Shown one piece after another: positions 14,868-20,837 of a DNA stretch of 20,837 bases (position 1 is its first letter; each line of letters opens with the position of its first letter). A program made the position numbers and the translations under genes. Source of the DNA: Armatimonadota bacterium (GTDB lineage: Bacteria; Sysuimicrobiota; Sysuimicrobiia; Sysuimicrobiales; Humicultoraceae); assembly GCA_016198805.1 (NCBI GenBank), contig JACQHU010000200.1:1-20837 (forward strand). Direction: 5' to 3'. A model generated the notes under the pieces. It saw only the letters and a list, made by a program, of their open reading frames with translations. It searched no databases and was not told the DNA's origin.

Positions 14868-15775
14868 AGCGCGTCGTCTCCATCGGCCCCGGCTCGAGCA
14901 CGCGAAACCACCGGGTCGAGGTGGAACTCTTGGGTCAGCACATCGTGATCGAGAAGATCGGGACCGACGGCGATCTCCGCCGCGCCAACGCCTTACTGCG
15001 CGAACTGGACGGCAACGTGGATGCGCTCGGCCTAGCCAATATCGATCTCTACGTCAGTGACGGCACCCGCAAGCACCTGCTGCGTGATGCGGCGCGGATG
15101 GTCGAGGGAGTCTCCAGGACTCCGCTGGTCGACGGCGGCGGCTTCAAGGACATCTGGGAGGCCTGGCTCATCAGAGAGTACCTGCCTCACCGGAAGGGCA
15201 TCTCGTTCCGCGACAAGAACGTGCTGCTGGTCTGCGCCGCGGGTCGCTGGGGGATGGCTGAGGCCCTGGTCAGCGTGGGGGCCGAGGTGATCTTCGGGGA
15301 TCTCATGTTCGCGCTGGGGGTGCCGATCCCGCTGCGATCCCTGACCGTCGTGAAGGGAGCGGCCGGAGCGCTCCTGCCGATCCTCCGCCACGTGCCGATC
15401 CGATACCTGTATCCTGTCGGCGCGCGGCAGGTGGAAATCGTCCCCCGGCATGGGAAGTACTATGCCTGGGCGGATGTGATCGCCGGAGACTTCCATTACA
15501 TCCGCCGGCATCTGCCCGCCGACTTGCGCCGGAAGATCATCCTGACCCAGACGATCACCCCTATCGACGTTGAAGAACTCCGCAAGCGGGGCGCGTGGCT
15601 GCTGATCACCGATTTTGCCCCGATGGGCGGCCGCGCCTTCGCCACCAATGTCCTGCAGGCGGTCGTGGTGGCCCTCCTGGAGAAGCGGCCCGAGGCGATC
15701 TCCCCGCAGGAGTACGTGGGGACGCTGCTCCGGGCAGGAATCGAGCCGGGGGTGGAGGAATTGACGCCCGCCTGA
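14864..15775 (+). CDS. Conserved protein of the type often labelled quinate 5-dehydrogenase; function unproven
   Basis: The 303-residue product opens MKRVVSIGPGSSTRNHRVEV and contains IGTDGD (32-37), LGLANIDLYV (55-64) and LLVCAAGRWGMAEAL from residue 121, a possible Rossmann-type strand-loop-helix. From memory of the family, close homologues in GC-rich uncultured bacteria are commonly annotated quinate 5-dehydrogenase; I see no shikimate/quinate dehydrogenase signature that proves this. There is no signal peptide. The ATG at 14864 lies inside the stop of the cyclase-STAND gene (ATGA), so the two proteins are made together, which suggests a linked role. No aromatic-pathway gene is adjacent except the ring-cleavage-type hydrolase family member downstream. 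Confidence 0.7.
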   Translation: MKRVVSIGPGSSTRNHRVEVELLGQHIVIEKIGTDGDLRRANALLRELDGNVDALGLANIDLYVSDGTRKHLLRDAARMVEGVSRTPLVDGGGFKDIWEAWLIREYLPHRKGISFRDKNVLLVCAAGRWGMAEALVSVGAEVIFGDLMFALGVPIPLRSLTVVKGAAGALLPILRHVPIRYLYPVGARQVEIVPRHGKYYAWADVIAGDFHYIRRHLPADLRRKIILTQTITPIDVEELRKRGAWLLITDFAPMGGRAFATNVLQAVVVALLEKRPEAISPQEYVGTLLRAGIEPGVEELTPA

Positions 15776-15800
15776 AGCCCCTCCCGGGAGGAGATGCGGA

Positions 15801-16730
15801 ATGCGATTTGTGACCGTCGAGGTGGGCGGAGTGCCGCGGCTGGGCCTCCTCGAGGGCGACCAGGTCTTTCTTCTGGCGCCGCTCCTGCGGCTCGCCGCGG
15901 GCAGGAAGCCGCGGGGGAAGCGCACCGCGCGGGCCGGCGATGTACCGGACGACCTCATCGCGTTCATCGAGCGGGGCTCCCTGGCCCAGGCCCGCGCGGC
16001 CCTCGCCCTCGGCCGCCGCCTCTTGAAGGAGGGCCGGGGCAGAGACCTCGTGATGCCCCTGGCCAGGGCCCGGCTGCTGGCGCCGATCCCGCGCCCCCGC
16101 AAGAACATCTTCTGCATGGGCCGCAACTACGCCGAGCACGCCAGGGAAGCCGGCAACCCGGTGCCGGACGTGCCGGTGTTCTTCACCAAACCGGCGACGT
16201 GCGTGGTCGGCCCGGACGCCCCCGTGGTGCATCACGCGGTGACCGACGCCCTCGACTACGAGGTGGAGCTCGCCGTGATTATCGGCCGGCGCGGGCGCGA
16301 CATCCGGGTGGACCGGGCGTTAGAGCACGTGTTCGGCTACACTATCATGAACGACATCACGGCGCGCGACCTGCAGAGGCGGCACCTCCAGTGGTTCAAA
16401 GGGAAGTCCCTGGACACGTTCGCGCCGCTGGGCCCGGCGGCCGTGCATCGATCACTGATCCCCGATCCCCAGAACCTGCGGCTGCGGATGCGCGTCAACG
16501 GCGAAGTGCGTCAGGACGCCTCAACCCGCGACATGGTGTTCAGCGTCGCCCAGTTGGTCTCGGCCCTCTCGGCCGGGATGACGCTGGAGCCCGGCGACAT
16601 CCTGGCCACGGGCACGCCGGAGGGCGTAGCGATGGGACGGACGCCGCCGCCATGGTTGAAGCCGGGCGATCTCGTGGAAGCCGAGATCGAGGGGATCGGG
16701 GTTCTGCGGAACAGGATCGCAGCCCCGTAG
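15801..16730 (+). CDS. Fumarylacetoacetate hydrolase family protein
   Basis: The 309-residue protein has an N-terminal domain of about 100 residues and a C-terminal FAH catalytic domain. The domain begins at IFCMGRNYAEHA and carries the metal-binding Glu154 and Glu156 (DYEVELAVII) and Asp185 (MNDITARDLQ). It then has KSLDTFAPLGPA and GDILATGTPEGVA. Such enzymes cleave or isomerise acylpyruvates and related 2-oxo acids in aromatic and amino-acid breakdown; the substrate is not determinable. The ATG at 15801 follows GGGAGGAG by about eight bases. It lies 25 bases behind the quinate-dehydrogenase-like gene and probably shares its transcript. Confidence 0.93.
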   Translation: MRFVTVEVGGVPRLGLLEGDQVFLLAPLLRLAAGRKPRGKRTARAGDVPDDLIAFIERGSLAQARAALALGRRLLKEGRGRDLVMPLARARLLAPIPRPRKNIFCMGRNYAEHAREAGNPVPDVPVFFTKPATCVVGPDAPVVHHAVTDALDYEVELAVIIGRRGRDIRVDRALEHVFGYTIMNDITARDLQRRHLQWFKGKSLDTFAPLGPAAVHRSLIPDPQNLRLRMRVNGEVRQDASTRDMVFSVAQLVSALSAGMTLEPGDILATGTPEGVAMGRTPPPWLKPGDLVEAEIEGIGVLRNRIAAP

Positions 16731-16740
16731 AAGCGGTCGC

Positions 16741-17058
16741 CTAGCGGCGGGGGGCCAGCGGCGCCAGCAGCGCGGCGACATCCTCCAGGAAGGCCTGGTC
16801 TTCCCGTGTGAAGGCGTTGAGTTCAGTGCCGTCGATGTCGATCTCGCCGACCACCCGGCCGTCGGCGAAGATCGGCACCACGATCTCCGACTTCGTGCCG
16901 GCAAAGCAGGCCAGGTAGCGGGGATCCTTGGTGACGTCGCCGACGATCTCCGTTTTGCCGGACTGCGCGGCCGCGCCGCACACGCCGTTACCGATGGGGA
17001 TGCGCGTGTGCTCGGTGGCCTGGGGGCCCTTCCACGAGCCGAGCCCAGATCGGTGCCC
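16741..17058 (-). pseudogene. GAF-domain (free-methionine sulfoxide reductase-like) gene, N-terminus lost
   Basis: The minus-strand frame from 17058 down to the TAG at 16743-16741 encodes WKGPQATEHTRIPIGNGVCG, then DPRYLACFAG, KSEIVVPI and a GEIDIDG strand. This is the second two-thirds of a GAF domain of the fMsr/YebR kind, including the conserved cysteines of GVCG and LAC. A TAA at 17061-17059 closes the frame just upstream, and no ATG precedes the core; the only in-frame candidate is a GTG at 16983. Family members are about 150-160 residues, so about 50 N-terminal residues are missing. Sequence further upstream in other frames is not clearly GAF-like. Truncation or a sequencing frameshift are both possible. 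Confidence 0.65.
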
Positions 17059-17133
17059 TTATACACGACGCTGCCCGTCGCGGTTTCGCGGTCCAGCCCA
17101 CGGCGGGCACGGGAACAGCGGGGGCGCGTGACA

Positions 17134-17148
17134 CGTTTGATACAAACG
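17134..17148. promoter_or_regulatory. Perfect palindrome CGTTTG-ATA-CAAACG, operator candidate
   Basis: A perfect 6-bp inverted repeat around a 3-base centre, AT-rich compared with its surroundings, covers the -35 box of the promoter listed next. Its size and place fit a dimeric repressor or redox/metal regulator site. No regulator gene is seen in the window, so the binder is unknown. Confidence 0.5.
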
Positions 17149-17165
17149 ACGATCAAGCATAGAAC
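17137..17165 (+). promoter_or_regulatory. Promoter candidate for the cupredoxin gene
   Basis: TTGATA (17137-17142, five of six -35 positions) and TAGAAC (17160-17165, four of six -10 positions) are separated by 17 bases. Transcription would begin near 17172, giving a leader of about 150 bases before the ATG at 17324. The -35 box sits in the palindrome. Confidence 0.5.
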
Positions 17166-17323
17166 AAGGCAGCGGCGGGTATGCGTTCATCTGCAGTTTC
17201 TTTGCGCGTGCCTTTGAAGGGATGACAGGCGCCATCTTTCGTGAAACCCGCGGGATCGGCACAGGCAGGTCGGCAAGGGCTGCGGGACGAAGGGTCGGCC
17301 GAAGCCGGCCAGGGAGGGAACGG

Positions 17324-17749
17324 ATGCGGGGAGTGTTGACGAGTCTCCTCGTGATGGCAGCAGCGCTCACGTTCACGGCCGCCCTCCCGGCGCAGACGAC
17401 GCCGCGCAGGGTGATCGAGGTCACGCTGTCTGAGTACAAGTATGAGCCCAACCAGATCCGGTTCCACGAAGGCGAGTCGGTGGTCCTGAAACTCAAGAAC
17501 ATCGGCCCGCGCCTCGCGCACAACATGTCGAGCCGGTACTGGCTCGACATCCCTCTGACGATCCGCGGGGACGCCCGCCAGGGCATCAGCGAGGATCGGA
17601 AGTGGGTGGCTCTTGACGTCGGCAGGGAGGTGGAGGTGGAGTTCATCGCAAAGGGGCGCGGCTCGTACGCCGTCATCTGTAGCATCTTCGATCATGCGGT
17701 CCAGGGCCATACGGGCGCGTTCTTCGTCCTGCCGCCCGCGTCACCCTAG
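17324..17749 (+). CDS. Secreted cupredoxin-like protein with His at the axial ligand position
   Basis: A 141-residue exported protein. The signal peptide spans about residues 1-23 (LLVMAAALTFTAALPAQ) and the remainder is one cupredoxin beta-barrel. Likely copper ligands are His66 (RLAHN), Cys119, His124 and, at the place of the usual Met, His129, giving C-x4-H-x4-H (CSIFDHAVQGH). Plastocyanin-type proteins of this length carry electrons or buffer copper in the periplasm or at the cell surface. The ATG at 17324 has GGGAGGG five bases upstream. It is a single gene; the next plus-strand gene begins about 600 bases later. Copper binding is inferred from motif only. Confidence 0.85.
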   Translation: MRGVLTSLLVMAAALTFTAALPAQTTPRRVIEVTLSEYKYEPNQIRFHEGESVVLKLKNIGPRLAHNMSSRYWLDIPLTIRGDARQGISEDRKWVALDVGREVEVEFIAKGRGSYAVICSIFDHAVQGHTGAFFVLPPASP

Positions 17750-17790
17750 CGGCCTGCCAGACGGCGGAAGAGAGGGGCCGGTTGAACGTC

Positions 17791-17819
17791 GCGAGGGCGG
17801 CCTGGCAGGCCGCCCTCGC
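17791..17819. terminator. 14-bp inverted repeat between convergent genes
   Basis: GCGAGGGCGGCCTG (17791-17804) pairs perfectly with CAGGCCGCCCTCGC (17806-17819) around a single base; in RNA the inner bases would form a small loop. It lies between the cupredoxin stop (17749) and the stop of the convergent secreted protein (17843), where a two-way terminator is expected. No T-run follows on either strand, so termination may need other factors. Confidence 0.6.
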
Positions 17820-17842
17820 CACTGCTGTTCGCCGAAGTCTCC

Positions 17843-18229
17843 TTACCCGCCGAGGTCACGGGCGAAGATGATCCGGAACGGGCGGTCGCGGCTCGCCCGT
17901 CCGCTGCAGAGCGACCGCTTGCCCAGCATGATCTCAAACTGCAGACCCCGGATCTGGGCGAGGACCCTGAAGATTGCTTCCGAGGCGAACTTTGCTTCCA
18001 CCTCCAGAAGTTCGCGAGTGAACGCCGACGAGTTGGCCGGTTTGTAGGTGGCGGATTCCCACACCATCTCGATGGTGCGGCCGTCCTCGATGACCCGGCT
18101 GGACCGCACCAGGCCCCTGCCCAGGATGTTCTCGGCCAGGTTCTTCGCGATCCCGGCGGTGTCGTCGGCGGCGGCCGGCAGCGGCCAGAGCGCCAAGAGG
18201 GCCAGTGCGGCGACGACTCCCCATCGCAT
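17843..18229 (-). CDS. Small secreted protein of unknown function
   Basis: I do not recognise this 128-residue protein. It starts MRWGVVAALALLALWPLPAAA, a clear Sec signal peptide with likely cleavage after Ala-Ala-Ala near residue 22. The mature part of about 106 residues has a helix-like start (AGIAKNLAENIL), a likely strand pair (RVIEDGRTIEMVWES), a central amphipathic helix (FTRELLEVEAKFASEAIFRV) and one cysteine. The ATG at 18229 is chosen for the signal peptide; the frame upstream is low-complexity and unlikely to be coded. Its Shine-Dalgarno is weak, and a G-rich tract lies about 17-40 bases upstream. It is divergent from the ABC substrate-binding protein gene. Confidence 0.75.
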   Translation of the reverse strand: MRWGVVAALALLALWPLPAAADDTAGIAKNLAENILGRGLVRSSRVIEDGRTIEMVWESATYKPANSSAFTRELLEVEAKFASEAIFRVLAQIRGLQFEIMLGKRSLCSGRASRDRPFRIIFARDLGG

Positions 18230-18245
18230 GCGGGCTGCTTCGCGG

Positions 18246-18268
18246 CCCCCCCCACCCTCCTCCTCCCC
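18246..18268 (-). other. G-rich tract upstream of the secreted protein gene (G-quadruplex candidate)
   Basis: On the minus strand this stretch reads GGGG, two GG runs, GGG and then eight G, separated by single A or T bases. It satisfies a four-run G3 quadruplex pattern and would be in the 5' leader of the gene starting at 18229. Any effect on translation is inference. Confidence 0.35.
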
Positions 18269-18350
18269 GGCGGCGAAGAAGGGAACCCCGGAGGGGCGCC
18301 GTAGTGTTCTGGCGATTGTTCTTGTGGATGTTCCGGGAGGGGGGAGTTCG

Positions 18351-19952
18351 GTGAGCAGACAGGTGGTACGCGTCTTCCTCGTGCTCGTCCTGGTCGGCGG
18401 GCTGTTCACGCTGCCGTACGCGCCGGCCACCGCTCAGGCCGTGCCCCGGCAGTTACGCATCGCGGTCGGCATCGACGCAGACACGCTCGATCCGGCCGGG
18501 ACGACCACGACGACCGTCGGCAACATGATCAACTACTTCTACGAGACGCTGGTGGGCTACGACACCGCCAAGAGCGAGATCGTGCCCAGCCTGGCAACCC
18601 GCTGGCAGGTCTCACGCGACGGCCTGACGTACACGTTCACCCTTCGGCGCGGCGTGGCATTTCACGACGGGACGCCGATGAACGCCGCTGCGGTTAAGTT
18701 CACCCTCGAGCGGCTGCTCGATCCCAAGGTCCGGGTGGCATTGAGAGGCCTCTACACTCCCATGAAGACCATCGAGGCTGTCGGCGAGGACACGGTGCGG
18801 ATCACGCTGAGCCAGCCGTCGCCGGGATTCCTGGCCAACCTGACGATCGACACGGCGCAGATCGTCTCCCCGGCCGCGGTCGCCCGCGCCGGCGATCGCT
18901 TTACAGTCGCGCCGATCGGCGCCGGGACGGGCCCATACATCTTCAAGGAATGGCGGCGGGGCGATTCGATCCTGGTCGAGCGGAACCCCAACTACTGGGG
19001 GAAGAAGCCGGTGTTCGAGGAGGTCGTCTTCCGCGTGGTCCCGGATGCGGGGACCCGCCTGACGCAGTTGCTGGCGGGCGACGTGCACATGGCGATGCTC
19101 CCGCCGGCGCCCGACGTCAAGGGGCTGCGCAAGAATCCGCGCGTGAACGTCATCGAGGCGCCGAGTATCCGCGTGATCTTCCTCCTCATGAACAATCGGT
19201 GGGGCCCGTTCAAAGACGCGCGGGTGCGCCAGGCGATGAACTACGCCATCAATAAGAAGGCCATCCTGGCCAGCATCCTGTTCGACCTGGGCACCGTCGT
19301 GGATTCGCCGTGCGTGCCGGCGCAGTTTGGCTACCACAAGGTCCAGGAGGGTGGATACCCGTTCAACCCCATTAAGGCCAAGCAGTTGCTGGCTGAGGCC
19401 GGGTACAAGGACGGCTTCGAGTTCGACTTCTTCGCGCCCACCGGCCGGTATATTCAGGACTTCCAGTTCGCGCAGGCGGTCGCCGCCCAATTGCGGAACG
19501 TCAACATCAGGGCCAATGTGAGCACCATGGACTGGCCGTCGTACGTCGGCATGCTGGTGACGCCGTTTGAGCGGACCCGTGTGCAGATGGTCGTGCTGGG
19601 ATGGGCGTGGCCCGTCCTCGACTGCGAGGGCATCCTCTTCGGGCAGTTCCACTCCTCCCAGCACCCTCCGGGTGGCCTGGCGCCCTCGTACTACAAGAAT
19701 GAGCGGGTCGACGAGCTGATCAACAAGGCCCGGTCTGAGCCGGACGCTAACAAGCGCAAGGATCTCTTCAAGGAAGCCCAGACGACTGTCTGGAACGAAG
19801 CGCCGTGGGTCTTCCTGTGGAGCCAGAAGTGGTACGTGGCGACGGTCAAGAATCTGGAAGGGGTCGTGATCAACCCCATTGAGAAGTGGGATGCGCTGTG
19901 CGAACCGGGGACCGGCCCGCGGCGAACGCCGCACTGCATGACCTGGAAGTGA
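18351..19952 (+). CDS. ABC transporter substrate-binding protein, family 5 (peptide/nickel/opine type)
   Basis: This is the extracytoplasmic receptor of a Dpp/Opp-type importer. It has 533 residues. The signal peptide spans about 1-29 (VVRVFLVLVLVGGLFTLPYA, cut near ATAQA) and lacks a lipobox cysteine, so it is not an obvious lipoprotein. The mature protein has the family 5 layout: RIAVGIDADTLDPA, ETLVGYD, LRRGVAFHDGTPMNA (the SBP_bac_5 signature), GTGPYIFKEW, RNPNYWGKKP and DARVRQAMNYAINKKAIL. The GTG at 18351 follows GGGGAG by five bases; a GTG at 18324 is possible. The ligand is probably a peptide or other oligomer, but this family also takes nickel, heme and sugars. A permease follows after 82 bases. 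Confidence 0.93.
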   Translation: MSRQVVRVFLVLVLVGGLFTLPYAPATAQAVPRQLRIAVGIDADTLDPAGTTTTTVGNMINYFYETLVGYDTAKSEIVPSLATRWQVSRDGLTYTFTLRRGVAFHDGTPMNAAAVKFTLERLLDPKVRVALRGLYTPMKTIEAVGEDTVRITLSQPSPGFLANLTIDTAQIVSPAAVARAGDRFTVAPIGAGTGPYIFKEWRRGDSILVERNPNYWGKKPVFEEVVFRVVPDAGTRLTQLLAGDVHMAMLPPAPDVKGLRKNPRVNVIEAPSIRVIFLLMNNRWGPFKDARVRQAMNYAINKKAILASILFDLGTVVDSPCVPAQFGYHKVQEGGYPFNPIKAKQLLAEAGYKDGFEFDFFAPTGRYIQDFQFAQAVAAQLRNVNIRANVSTMDWPSYVGMLVTPFERTRVQMVVLGWAWPVLDCEGILFGQFHSSQHPPGGLAPSYYKNERVDELINKARSEPDANKRKDLFKEAQTTVWNEAPWVFLWSQKWYVATVKNLEGVVINPIEKWDALCEPGTGPRRTPHCMTWK

Positions 19953-19959
19953 GCCACCA

Positions 19960-19991
19960 GGGGCGCGCGGCCGCTGGCAGCCGCGCGCCCC
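19960..19991 (+). terminator. 12-bp stem-loop between substrate-binding protein and permease genes
   Basis: GGGGCGCGCGGC (19960-19971) and GCCGCGCGCCCC (19980-19991) pair perfectly around an 8-base loop. It starts 7 bases after the substrate-binding protein stop and ends about 43 bases before the permease start. No U-run follows. Such hairpins commonly protect the mRNA 3' end of the binding protein and reduce read-through into the permease, giving more receptor than permease. Confidence 0.6.
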
Positions 19992-20034
19992 ACGCCCGTC
20001 TGCTGGTCCACGCCAGCCTGTCCATAGTCCGCTG

Positions 20035-20837
20035 ATGACCTCATCCCTCGGCCTCTACATCCTCCGCCGCCTCGGGCTGGCGATCCCGACGCTGCTCGGC
20101 GTCACCGTGGTCATCTTCATGCTCGTGCGGCTGATTCCGGGCGACCCGGCCCGGGTCATCGCCGGGCTGCTGGCCAGCGAGGAAGAGGTCCAGCGGCTGC
20201 GCGTAGAGTTGGGCCTGAACCGCCCGATCCACGTGCAGTACGGGATATTCCTCAACCGCCTGGTTCGGGGGGACCTGGGGCTCTCAGCAGCCACGCGCGC
20301 CCCGGTCACTGAGGAGATCGCGATCCGCCTGCGGGCCACCGTGCAGCTGGCGATCTCCAGCATCGTCCTGGCGACGATTGTGGGGCTGAGCGCCGGGATC
20401 ATCTCCGCCACCCGGCAGTACTCCGCGCTGGACTACGCCGTCATGACCGTGGCGCTGTTCGGCGTCTCCATTCCGGTGTTCTGGCTGGGGATCATGCTCA
20501 TGTTGCTCTTCTCGGTCGCGCTCCACTGGCTGCCGGCCGGCGGGTACGGAACGCCCAGGCACCTGATCCTCCCGTCGGTGGCCCTGGCTGCTTTCTCGGT
20601 CGCCATCATCGCGCGCATGACGCGCAGCAGCCTGCTGGAGGTCTTCAACCAGGATTACGTGCGCACCGCCCGCGCCAAAGGCCTCCACCACCGGGTGGTC
20701 GTGCTGCGCCACGCGTTGAAGAATGCCCTGATCCCGGTCCTCACCGTGGTCGGGCTGCAGTTCGGGGCGCTGCTGGGCGGCGCCATCCTGACCGAGACCA
20801 CCTTCGCCTGGCCCGGACTGGGGCGGCTGTTGGTGAA
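20035..20837 (+). CDS. ABC transporter permease, DppB/OppB family (partial, C-terminus cut)
   Basis: This is an inner-membrane permease of the peptide/nickel importer class; 267 codons are visible before the window end. The N-terminus LYILRRLGLAIPTLLGVTVV and the IPGDPA loop are typical of DppB-type permeases, followed by RVELGLNRPIHVQYGIFL. Further hydrophobic segments lie near residues 100-125, 133-160 and 180-200. The coupling (EAA-type) loop is present as YVRTARAKGLHHRVVVLRHA, followed by LKNALIPVLTVV and FAWPGLGRLLV. The ATG at 20035 has only a weak Shine-Dalgarno. The gene follows its substrate-binding protein; the second permease and ATPases are expected beyond the window. Confidence 0.93.
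   Translation, partial: MTSSLGLYILRRLGLAIPTLLGVTVVIFMLVRLIPGDPARVIAGLLASEEEVQRLRVELGLNRPIHVQYGIFLNRLVRGDLGLSAATRAPVTEEIAIRLRATVQLAISSIVLATIVGLSAGIISATRQYSALDYAVMTVALFGVSIPVFWLGIMLMLLFSVALHWLPAGGYGTPRHLILPSVALAAFSVAIIARMTRSSLLEVFNQDYVRTARAKGLHHRVVVLRHALKNALIPVLTVVGLQFGALLGGAILTETTFAWPGLGRLLV

Larger units (their letters stand above)
17059..17323. other. Non-coding region upstream of the cupredoxin gene
   Basis: These 265 bases separate the GAF fragment from the cupredoxin gene. Longer frames starting at 17222 on the plus strand add an arginine-rich leader before the signal peptide and look spurious. The region contains the palindrome and promoter listed separately, and otherwise shows no gene. 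Confidence 0.5.

Noticed and set aside
15794..16744. Alternative plus-strand frame of 316 codons over the FAH gene
   Set aside because: It is a frame-shifted copy of the FAH coding sequence with Arg/Gly/Pro-rich composition and no motifs.
17222..17323. Longer N-terminus of the cupredoxin
   Set aside because: It would put an arginine-rich stretch before the signal peptide; the ATG at 17324 has a strong Shine-Dalgarno.
18048..18350. Longer N-terminus of the substrate-binding protein
   Set aside because: It overlaps the opposite-strand secreted protein gene and its promoter region, and a signal peptide begins right after the GTG at 18351.
1..20837. CRISPR array, insertion sequence, integrase, tRNA or attachment site
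   Set aside because: I looked for regular direct repeats with spacers, terminal inverted repeats with target duplications, transposase or integrase motifs and cloverleaf signatures, and saw none.

Overview
The window is a GC-rich stretch of bacterial chromosome. It is densely coded on both strands and shows no tRNA, rRNA, CRISPR array, phage gene or transposase. It mixes a separate nuoA-B-C-D-E complex I operon, a tandem-domain ThyX-like protein, a cyclase-STAND-TPR protein and a peptide-type ABC importer. This suggests a free-living bacterium from a poorly cultured, GC-rich lineage; the neighbourhood of Chloroflexota, Armatimonadota or related candidate phyla is an inference, and no marker here settles it. 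Starts are often GTG or TTG, and many gene junctions are 4-base stop/start overlaps (GTGA or ATGA), so translational coupling is common.

Layout. (1) 1-2867, minus strand: nuoA, nuoB, nuoC, nuoD and the start of nuoE, read from a good sigma-70-type promoter whose -35 box contains the stop codon of the gene upstream. (2) 2864-5863, minus strand: a CoA-pyrophosphatase-type Nudix hydrolase, a short metallophosphoesterase remnant running in frame into a HAD phosphatase, a small membrane protein with YdjM/DUF457-like features, and a group I cysteine desulfurase with its own -10 box almost on its start codon. (3) 6024-8516, plus strand: a two-domain ThyX-family protein and an SPFH/prohibitin membrane protein. 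(4) 8497-11957, minus strand: a NodU-type carbamoyltransferase, a small cupin and a threonine-synthase-like PLP enzyme, a plausible small biosynthetic unit. (5) 12114-16730, plus strand: a class III cyclase-STAND-TPR signalling protein coupled by an ATGA overlap to a protein of the kind often labelled quinate 5-dehydrogenase, then a fumarylacetoacetate-hydrolase-family enzyme. (6) 16741-17058, minus strand: a GAF/fMsr-like fragment that has lost its N-terminus. (7) 17134-20837: a secreted cupredoxin with a palindrome over its promoter, a small secreted protein of unknown function on the opposite strand, and a family 5 substrate-binding protein followed by the DppB-type permease, which runs off the window.

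Working together: the nuo genes build the NADH:quinone oxidoreductase. The cysteine desulfurase just upstream could supply sulfur for its Fe-S clusters, although no scaffold gene is visible. The most open questions are the coupled cyclase-STAND-TPR/unknown-enzyme pair, the carbamoyltransferase-cupin-PLP unit, the His-for-Met cupredoxin with its operator-like promoter, and the metallophosphoesterase remnant that may act as a coupling leader for the HAD gene. None is proven to be a new system.
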